This document shows positions 17,914 through 24,444 of a DNA stretch of 36,970 bases, piece after piece. The notes under the pieces were generated by a model. The model worked only from the letters and a program-made list of their open reading frames with translations, ran no database searches and was not told the DNA's origin. The stretch's first letter is position 1. Each line of letters begins with the position of its first letter. Position numbers and translations under genes: made by a program. The DNA is from JAXGPF01 sp964650945 (lineage in GTDB: Bacteria > Verrucomicrobiota > Kiritimatiellia > JAAZAB01): assembly GCA_964650945.1 (NCBI GenBank), contig CAZYXU010000022.1, positions 1 through 36,970 of the forward strand. The letters run 5' to 3'.

Positions 17914-19182
17914 ATGCAAAAGTCGGTATTTTTCGCCGTTTGTCTGAGTGCCGGTTGGATTTACGCACAGACCTGTCATGTGGTGCCGCCCGGAACGGAG
18001 TCCGGTCTGCCGGCGGATCCTTTCAATTCCTGGCAAACCGCCGCCACCAATATTCAGGATGCCGTCCAGGCTGCGGCTACCAATGGATGGGCAACCGTGC
18101 TGGTGTCTAATGGCACTTATTTGCTGGCGGATAGGATTTCCATCTCGAACGCCATCACCGTCCGCAGTTGGAACAATGGCGCTTTGGACCGCGAAAGCAC
18201 GATTGTTGACGGTAATAATTATCCCGGCAAGCCGGTTACAAACCCTTGCTTTTATCTTGACCACACCGGCATAGTTCTGGCCGGGTTGACCATCCGCGGG
18301 GGAAATTCGCCCAGCGGCGGCGCGATTTTCGCCATGAAAGCCGGCACGATCTCGAATTGCGCCATCGTCAATAATGCCGCCTCCAGCGGCGGCGGCGCGT
18401 GGATTTATACCAGCGGCACTTTTGTGGATTGCGTGATTGCCTCAAACACTGTGGGACAGCAGGGCGGCGGTCTTTACATGCGCCGTTCGGCGTCCGTGCT
18501 GTTGTCGGGGTGTGAAGTCTCCATGAATGTCGCCGGGAATCGGGGCGGCGGCGTGCTCGCAGGGGTGCTGGATGCGGCGGCGGCCAATCTCGTGGCGTCC
18601 AATTGCGTTTTTGCCAGTAATCGCAGCGATTATGCCGGTGGGGCGATTTATTTGAACCGGGGCCGCATTGTCAACAGCTTGCTGGTTTCCAATACGGCGC
18701 CCGACGGGGGCGGGATTTATTATAATTGTCTGTCCGGACAAACCCATGTGGTCGAAATTGAAAATTGCACCCTGGCGGACAATGCGGCTGGGACTGGCGG
18801 CGGCGGGATTTATTTCACCGATTTGGACAGCAACACAGGATTGGTGCTCAACACGATTCTCTACGGCAACAGCGCCGGCGGCGCTTATTCCAACTGGTAT
18901 CTGGCCGGCGTCCCGCCGGTATTTTCCAATTCTTGTACGGCGCCCTTGAGCGGTTTGCCCGGTGGCGCCAACCTTGACGCCGACCCGTTGTTCGCGAACC
19001 GGGCGAGCGGGAATTATCGGCTGGCAGCCGGGTCGCCATGCATCAATGCCGGGATGAACAGGGCGTGGATGCAGTCAAACCGCGATTTGGATGGCGGACA
19101 CCGCCTTGATGGGTTGTACCACAAGGTGGATATCGGGTGTTATGAGAGGATCGGGCAGGGAACCTTCCTTATGATCCGCTGA
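17914..19182 (+). CDS. Exported parallel beta-helix protein (choice-of-anchor Q type)
   Basis: A 422-residue protein starting at ATG 17914 behind GGAGG, 28 bp after the PL26-like gene, so probably in the same transcript. The signal peptide is MQKSVFFAVCLSAGWIYAQ. It begins with NSWQTAATNIQDAVQAA, typical of secreted beta-helix proteins, and continues as a helix of GG-rich rungs (SGGGAWIY, QQGGGLYMR, GGGGIYFTD) similar to polymorphic outer membrane protein repeats. The C-terminal part, YRLAAGSPCINAG...DLDGG.RLDG..VDIGCYE, is the choice-of-anchor Q pattern. It is a paralogue of the gene at 20674. A lyase, hydrolase or glycan-binding role is possible, but no catalytic residues are recognisable. 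Confidence 0.8.
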   Translation: MQKSVFFAVCLSAGWIYAQTCHVVPPGTESGLPADPFNSWQTAATNIQDAVQAAATNGWATVLVSNGTYLLADRISISNAITVRSWNNGALDRESTIVDGNNYPGKPVTNPCFYLDHTGIVLAGLTIRGGNSPSGGAIFAMKAGTISNCAIVNNAASSGGGAWIYTSGTFVDCVIASNTVGQQGGGLYMRRSASVLLSGCEVSMNVAGNRGGGVLAGVLDAAAANLVASNCVFASNRSDYAGGAIYLNRGRIVNSLLVSNTAPDGGGIYYNCLSGQTHVVEIENCTLADNAAGTGGGGIYFTDLDSNTGLVLNTILYGNSAGGAYSNWYLAGVPPVFSNSCTAPLSGLPGGANLDADPLFANRASGNYRLAAGSPCINAGMNRAWMQSNRDLDGGHRLDGLYHKVDIGCYERIGQGTFLMIR

Positions 19183-19421
19183 TCGCCCGCTTTCAGGACG
19201 GTGTTTTGCCTGAAGGTTTATCCGGCAGTTATCCTGTGCCGGGCATGTGCTTGCGCTTATAGTGTTAGATGTTAATAAGTTATCGTGGTTCGAGCCCGGT
19301 TCCCCCTCCCCCCGGGCGAATGCCCCCGGCCGCCCCTGATGGAGTGGCCGCCTTCTCCCTGGAACCGTCCGCAAGAGCCTGCCGGGCCGCGGAAAATGAA
19401 ACAGCCGTGAGCCGGCATCGT

Positions 19422-19451
19422 AGAATCGGGAAAATCAGAATCGGAAAAATC
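19422..19451 (+). repeat. Tandem 15-bp repeat abutting a -35 element
   Basis: AGAATCGGGAAAATC (19422-19436) is followed directly by AGAATCGGAAAAATC (19437-19451), with one difference in 15. The pair ends 3 bp before TTGACA. Direct iterons next to a promoter often bind a regulator as head-to-tail dimers. This could be the operator of the regulator encoded just downstream, or an UP-like element. Confidence 0.5.
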
Positions 19452-19454
19452 AGG

Positions 19455-19483
19455 TTGACACCCGGCGGGGTTCATGGTAAATA
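19455..19483 (+). promoter_or_regulatory. Putative promoter of the cassette 2 regulator operon
   Basis: A consensus -35 TTGACA (19455-19460) and a 17-bp spacer precede a weak -10, TAAATA (19478-19483). It lies about 50 bp before the ATG at 19534. The -10 is poor, so activation or an alternative -10 in the downstream AT-rich stretch (19494-19508) is possible. Confidence 0.35.
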
Positions 19484-19533
19484 TCAATCCTGAATAATAC
19501 ATTATATAACAGTTTGAGCAAGCGATTAAATTC

Positions 19534-20661
19534 ATGACCGCGCGCGTTAAAAAAGAATCCGCGCCGTATTATCTCCAAATCGCCGGCGATTTGCGCGCCG
19601 GCATCGCCGCGGGCGTTTACGCTCCCGGCCGCCCCCTGCCGACGGAAAACGACTTGATGCGCCAGTGGGGCGTCTCGCGCATTACCGTGCGCAGCGCCTT
19701 GAAGTTATTGAGCCAGGACGGCGTCATTTACCGGCTGCCGGCCAAGGGCACATTTGTCAGCGACCCCCAGGCCCAGGCGCTGGCGCTGTTAAAAGCACCG
19801 CCGGACGGCGCCCCGCCGGCTGGTTTGAAAATCGGACTGCTGGTGCCCTGCGTGACGGCAGGAATTTTCACCGGCATTGTGCGCGGGGTGGAAGACGCCC
19901 TGGAAGCGGCCGGCTGCTGTTTGCTGCTGGGGAATTTTGACGGCGACCCCGACAAGGAATCCAAGTATATCCGGTCCTTTGCCAGGAGCAAGGCCGCCGG
20001 CCTGATTTTGACCCCATCGGCCAAATCAAATCCCCGGATTTACGCCGCGGCGCAGCGCGCGGGCACCCCGTTGGTATTTCTGGACACTTACCCCGAAAAC
20101 ATTGCGGCGGATGCCGTCCAGACCGACAATGTCGCCGGCGGAATCATGGGGGTTAAACGCCTGGCGGCGGCCGGCTGCCGGCGGATCGGTTTCGTCTGCG
20201 GTGGCCTGAACACCTCCAGCTCGCAGGAACGCCTGGCCGGTTACCGGCTGGCGGTTTTAAATACGGGCCAACCCCTGGACGAGCGGCTGGCCGGCGGCGT
20301 CGAATTCAACAATGCCTCAGCCTACCAGCTTACCGTAAGTTTACTGCGCTATGGCGCCGACGGCCTGCTGCTGGCCAACGGCAACCTCATCACCGGTGTG
20401 ATGCAGGCGGTGGCGGACACGCGGAAGAACACGCCGGTCGTGGCATTTGACGAAATTTCCCCCGCGCGCGGCCTGCCGCCGCCGCTGGCCTGGATTATTC
20501 AGCCCGCGCAGCATATCGGCTACCTGGGCGCCCGCATGCTGCTGCGGCGGATAACGGCAAACGGCGGCAGCCGCCGGACGCCGTGCGAGCCGGCGCACAA
20601 AGCCTGTCTGCCGCCGGCCCTGGTTGAAACCTGTAAAACGTCCGAATCAAACAAATCATAG
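19534..20661 (+). CDS. GntR/LacI hybrid transcriptional regulator (cassette 2)
   Basis: A 375-residue protein. Residues about 10-80 are a GntR winged helix (YYLQIAGDLRAGI...LPTENDLMRQWGVSRITVRSALKLLSQDGVIYRLPAKGTFV). Residues about 95-350 are a LacI-type effector domain (LKIGLLVPCV, GLILTPSAKSN, TPLVFLDTY, VQTDNVAGGIMGVKRLAAAGCRRIGFVCGG, then PVVAFDEI and IIQPAQHIGYLGARMLLRRI). It is related in layout, but not closely, to the regulator at 11629. Only 12 bp separate it from the beta-helix gene at 20674, so regulator and presumed target genes probably share a transcript. The likely effector is a sugar or small oligosaccharide. Confidence 0.88.
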   Translation: MTARVKKESAPYYLQIAGDLRAGIAAGVYAPGRPLPTENDLMRQWGVSRITVRSALKLLSQDGVIYRLPAKGTFVSDPQAQALALLKAPPDGAPPAGLKIGLLVPCVTAGIFTGIVRGVEDALEAAGCCLLLGNFDGDPDKESKYIRSFARSKAAGLILTPSAKSNPRIYAAAQRAGTPLVFLDTYPENIAADAVQTDNVAGGIMGVKRLAAAGCRRIGFVCGGLNTSSSQERLAGYRLAVLNTGQPLDERLAGGVEFNNASAYQLTVSLLRYGADGLLLANGNLITGVMQAVADTRKNTPVVAFDEISPARGLPPPLAWIIQPAQHIGYLGARMLLRRITANGGSRRTPCEPAHKACLPPALVETCKTSESNKS

Positions 20662-20673
20662 GGAGGTCATGCC

Positions 20674-22056
20674 ATGCATCTGCCCCGCATCTTAATCGCA
20701 ACCTGTCTGCTGCTGGCCGGTTCCCTGGCCCGGAGTGCCACCTGGTACGTAGCCACCAATGGGGTGGATAATGCCGATCCCGGCCGCGGCGCGAGTTGGG
20801 ACTTGCCTTACGCCACCATCAGCAACGCCATCGCTAAGGCGGCGGATAACGATGAAATCCTGGCTTCCAACGGTCTGTACCAGATTACGACGACCATTTT
20901 GATCGCCAAGCCCCTGCGCTTGATCGGAGTGAACGGTCCGGAAAACACTATGCTGGACGCGGGAGGCATCACGCGGGTGGTGGCCATTTCCGCCACCAAC
21001 GCGCTGCTGGCGGGATTCACCATCACCAACGGTTACCTCAACGCCTCCGGCCAATTTGGCGCGGGAATCCGGCTCTTGGGCGGATCCACGATTACCAACT
21101 GCATCATCACCGGCAACATCAACCTGACCCGCCAGGGTGGCGGCATTTTCTGCTCAGCACCGCTGGACACCACCGGGATCATTGTCAATTGCTCCATCAA
21201 CGGCAACGAAGCGACATCGGGTGGCGGGCTGTTCTTAACCAACAATGCCATCATGTCTGATTGCTCCATCGTCGGCAACCGGGGCACAACCAGCCACGGC
21301 GGCGGCGTTTACATGCGTAAAGGCATCGGTGAAAATATCATCGTCCGACGCTGTAACGTTGTTTCCAACATTGCGGCCAGCCAGGGCGGCGGGGTGTGGA
21401 TAATCGGCGGTTTGGCGGAAAACTGCAGCTTTTACGACAATCAGTCGCTCGCGGACACCAATGGCAGCACTTATATCGGCGGTGGTGGCGTTTTTGTCCA
21501 GGGTGGCGAAGTCAGAAATTGCCTGGTCGCGCGCAACACTGCCAACAACAACGGCGGCGGTATTCTGCTGCAGGGCGGAGCAAAGGTATATAATTGCACC
21601 TTCGTGGCCAATGCCGCCGGACGTTGGGGCGGCGGTTTTTATCAGCATGCCTCTTCGCCCGATATCGTCGAAAATTCCATTCTCTGGTATAACACCGCGG
21701 CTGAAGCCGGCGACGACTGGTTCTGTTATAATCGCGACGAAACCTCTTCGCTGACCAACAACTGCCTGGGCTGGGGCGCCGTCTCCGCATCCCTGATTCC
21801 TTACGATCAACCGCCGGTGAATTACGGCGGGGGATTCAACATCACCAACGAGCCGGCGCTGGTCACACCCGCCGCCGGAAGCGACTGCCGCCTGCGCTAC
21901 GGCTCGCCCTGCATCAACGCCGCGCTATATTTTGCCTGGATGGATGACGCCACGGACCTGGATGGCCACCCGCGGCTGGACCCCGCCTGGCGCCTCCCGG
22001 ATATCGGCTGCTACGAATTCATTTTGAACCGCGGCACCGTGTTCTCCATTCGCTAA
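20674..22056 (+). CDS. Exported parallel beta-helix protein, paralogue of the protein at 17914
   Basis: A 460-residue protein with GGGAGG 7 nt before ATG. The signal peptide is MHLPRILIATCLLLAGSLARSA. The mature protein begins TWYVATNGVDNADPGRGASWDLPYATISNAI, the usual entry to secreted beta-helix proteins, then shows GG-rich rungs (RQGGGIFC, TSGGGLFLTNN, HGGGVYMRKG, GGGILLQGG). It ends with CRLRYGSPCINAA, DLDGHPRLDP and PDIGCYE (choice-of-anchor Q). The last residues GTVFSIR parallel GTFLMIR of the protein at 17914. Substrate and activity are unknown. The position behind a sugar-type regulator suggests polysaccharide binding or cleavage. Confidence 0.82.
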   Translation: MHLPRILIATCLLLAGSLARSATWYVATNGVDNADPGRGASWDLPYATISNAIAKAADNDEILASNGLYQITTTILIAKPLRLIGVNGPENTMLDAGGITRVVAISATNALLAGFTITNGYLNASGQFGAGIRLLGGSTITNCIITGNINLTRQGGGIFCSAPLDTTGIIVNCSINGNEATSGGGLFLTNNAIMSDCSIVGNRGTTSHGGGVYMRKGIGENIIVRRCNVVSNIAASQGGGVWIIGGLAENCSFYDNQSLADTNGSTYIGGGGVFVQGGEVRNCLVARNTANNNGGGILLQGGAKVYNCTFVANAAGRWGGGFYQHASSPDIVENSILWYNTAAEAGDDWFCYNRDETSSLTNNCLGWGAVSASLIPYDQPPVNYGGGFNITNEPALVTPAAGSDCRLRYGSPCINAALYFAWMDDATDLDGHPRLDPAWRLPDIGCYEFILNRGTVFSIR

Positions 22057-22079
22057 CGCCACTTAATCCATAAAAATTA

Positions 22080-24308
22080 ATGTTGATATTCCTCTTATGT
22101 CTGGCGTGCTGTCTGCCAGGGGTCGGGATCGCAGCGGAACGCGCCGCCGGACCAGCCCCGGACAGCGCCGCCGCCGGCAATCTGCTGGTCAACGGCGGAT
22201 TTGAGGCGGTGGAAAACATCGGCCTGGACACCGCCGCCATCCCCGGCTGGAAGGTCAACGGCACGCGTCAACAAGGGCTGCTGATCAAGCAGGACAGCGC
22301 GGAAGATTTGTTCGGCGCGCAAAGTCTTAAGCTGCAGATGCACGCGTTGCCCGCCGGCGGCGACTGGGAGATTTGCCAGGACCTGCCCGCCGCCGTTTTG
22401 CCGTCCAACCGCGATTATATTTTCACGGGCTGGATAAACTCATACAAAGGCAGCGGCGCTTTCAAAATCAGGCTGATCAAGCAAGGCGTCGTATCCGATG
22501 AATTTGTGCTGGCAGCCTGGGACGGTCAGGGCGAGTACCGGCTGGGATCCGGGCGCTGGATGGAATATTCCAAAGTCTTTAATCCCGGCAACAGCGACAT
22601 GGTGCAAATTGTCTGCTCCCTGAAGAAAGATGAAAAATTCATCGGCGATACCGTCTGGTTCGACGGGCTGGCCCTGAGCCCGGCTGAAAACCCGCTAGAA
22701 CCGCGGGCGGCGCCGGCAACCGGCGCGTTTCCCGCGGAAATATACCTGCAGGCGGACGCTCCGGCCGGCGGCGATGGATCGCTCCTCCAACCCTTCAGCC
22801 AGCTTCAGGCGGCGCTGGATGCCGCCGGGCCGGGGACGGTCGTCCAGGTCGGGCCGGGTGTTTACACGGGCAGTGCGGTTTTCCGGCGCGGGGGCGGCGG
22901 CGATGCGCCCCTGACGCTCCGGGGCGTTGCCGGCGCGGTGCTTCAGGGCGCGCTGCCGGCCAAGCTCAACTGGCAACCCGCGCCGGACTGGGGCGCGGGC
23001 GTCTATGCAACCACCAGCCCCATCGGGTTCATTCGCGGCATTTATTTCAGCGCCGCCCCCGCGGAAACGGGGTGGAAATTGCCGCTGATCCGCTACGAAC
23101 GCGCGGGCGATGCCGCCCGGGCGCCGGACGATATCTGGCATTTCCGCAATATATTCCGGGACGGCATCATGACGCCCGAAAAACAGCCGGGGCAGGGGTT
23201 CGAACTGCTGCGGGCGGTCGCCATGTTCAATCCGGAAGACCGCCGGATTTACATTCGTTTCGGCGATAACCGCGATCCGAATATTTTGTTTTTCCGGCTG
23301 GTGCAAGGGGAAGCGCTGATTGACGCGGACGGCGTAAGCAATATTGTCGTTGAAGGCCTTAGCCTGATCAACGCCGTCAAAGGCGTCAATATCAAACGTT
23401 CCCAAAATGTCACGGTCCGGAACTGCAATTTTACGGCCGTGGAATATGGCATCAAGGTTAAGTTTTCCCGGGCAGTCAAGTCGCTGCACAATATCCTTAC
23501 CCTGCATGCCTGCCATGAAATGAATCCGCACAAGCAGTCCGTCAACACGCCGCCGGGGCCGCGCTTCCAGATGGATGTCTGGGGGGCATACAAGTGGGTG
23601 GGATACTACGACCGTTGCGCAATCGGTTTGAGCGAATCCGCGGACTGCGAGGTGTCGGGAAACTATATCCATGATTACTGGGACGGCATCAGCGTAGGCG
23701 GCCGGCAGGCCCCGGGGAACATAATCAGCCGGAACTGTATCGTCAATATCCGGGACGATGCCCTGACCGTTACCGGCGATGCCGGACAGGAATGGCGCGG
23801 CAACACCATCATGAACGCCTTCGCCGGGCTGCGCTACTGGCCCAACCCGCATAACCGGGGGCCGGTTTACATCTATGGCAACCGCTTCCTGCAAAACCGC
23901 CAGGACAATGTCCGGTTCATGCACAGCACGGACGCGGAAATATATATTTATCACAATACCGCGGTCGGCGGCGACGGCGTGCGTTATCATGCCGTCGAAG
24001 CGGCCGGCACCCCGAATGTGCATGTTTATAACAATTTATTCATCGGCAATTATTTCGGCATGACCAGCCGGGTGCGGGCGGCCAAAATCATTCCCAATTT
24101 CAAGGCCGGCTACAATGTGTATCTTGACGATCCGCATGGTGTCATCGCCAAATACGGGCTGAACGAACATGGCTCATGCGGCGCGGATTACATTGAAAAA
24201 GGCGTTGACCTTTCGACGTATTTCGGCCGGCCGCTGCCGGGTTGCCCGCCGGGATATTTCGAAGGTAAGGCGCCGGACTGCGGGGCGTCCGCACTCAAAG
24301 TGAATTGA
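22080..24308 (+). CDS. Exported protein with jelly-roll and beta-helix domains
   Basis: A 742-residue protein whose ATG lies 23 bp after the previous stop. The signal peptide is MLIFLLCLACCLPGVGIAA. Residues about 32-205 form a jelly-roll carbohydrate-binding-like domain (NLLVNGGFE...GWKVNG, IFTGWINSYKGSG, VWFDGLAL). Residues about 218-700 form a right-handed beta-helix starting with YLQADAPAGGDGSLLQPFSQLQAAL and containing VEGLSLINA, VRNCNFTAVEYGIKVK, ISRNCIVNIRDDALTVTGD and YIYHNTAVGGDGV. The aligned polar residues in IRDDALTVTGD are typical of the face carrying active sites in such enzymes, but no family can be fixed. No Shine-Dalgarno sequence is evident, so coupling to the preceding gene is likely. 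Confidence 0.8.
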   Translation: MLIFLLCLACCLPGVGIAAERAAGPAPDSAAAGNLLVNGGFEAVENIGLDTAAIPGWKVNGTRQQGLLIKQDSAEDLFGAQSLKLQMHALPAGGDWEICQDLPAAVLPSNRDYIFTGWINSYKGSGAFKIRLIKQGVVSDEFVLAAWDGQGEYRLGSGRWMEYSKVFNPGNSDMVQIVCSLKKDEKFIGDTVWFDGLALSPAENPLEPRAAPATGAFPAEIYLQADAPAGGDGSLLQPFSQLQAALDAAGPGTVVQVGPGVYTGSAVFRRGGGGDAPLTLRGVAGAVLQGALPAKLNWQPAPDWGAGVYATTSPIGFIRGIYFSAAPAETGWKLPLIRYERAGDAARAPDDIWHFRNIFRDGIMTPEKQPGQGFELLRAVAMFNPEDRRIYIRFGDNRDPNILFFRLVQGEALIDADGVSNIVVEGLSLINAVKGVNIKRSQNVTVRNCNFTAVEYGIKVKFSRAVKSLHNILTLHACHEMNPHKQSVNTPPGPRFQMDVWGAYKWVGYYDRCAIGLSESADCEVSGNYIHDYWDGISVGGRQAPGNIISRNCIVNIRDDALTVTGDAGQEWRGNTIMNAFAGLRYWPNPHNRGPVYIYGNRFLQNRQDNVRFMHSTDAEIYIYHNTAVGGDGVRYHAVEAAGTPNVHVYNNLFIGNYFGMTSRVRAAKIIPNFKAGYNVYLDDPHGVIAKYGLNEHGSCGADYIEKGVDLSTYFGRPLPGCPPGYFEGKAPDCGASALKVN

Positions 24309-24360
24309 CCGCGTTTTCACGCAATAATGTTTAATGCGGGTGGAATCTGCAGTCTAACTC

Positions 24361-24421
24361 AGGTGGGGCGAACCGTCTCCGGTGAGCCGTCCGGAGCGGC
24401 TCGGAAAATAGGTAAGGCGGG
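24361..24421 (+). repeat. Copy B of the GC-rich dispersed repeat
   Basis: AGGTGGGGCGAAC (24361-24373) is followed by CGTCTCC. A hairpin, GAGCCG (24384-24389) with CGGCTC (24397-24402), comes next, then AGGTAAGGCGGGGAG (24410-24424). It resembles region 222-288 on the opposite strand. It lies just upstream of the GH20-like gene. Confidence 0.3.
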
Positions 24422-24444
24422 GAGTTAAAGGAGAATGAGCGAAG

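Larger units (their letters stand above)
19183..19533. other. Regulatory intergenic region before the cassette 2 regulator
   Basis: This 351-bp stretch has no gene. It starts with two consecutive weak hairpins: TTCAGG/CCTGAA (19192-19214) and CCGGCA/TGCCGG (19222-19242). They may end the cassette 1 transcript, although no T-run follows. A C-rich block lies around 19300-19335. Then come a tandem 15-bp repeat and a putative promoter, listed separately. Confidence 0.5.

Noticed and set aside
18442..22264. Repeated GG-rich DNA suggesting a CRISPR or simple repeat
   Set aside because: The repeats are coding rungs of beta-helix proteins; no regular repeat-spacer structure exists.
22695..24023. Minus-strand frame of 442 codons
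   Set aside because: It is antisense to the beta-helix gene at 22080, which has a signal peptide and domain structure; long antisense frames are expected in GC-rich DNA.
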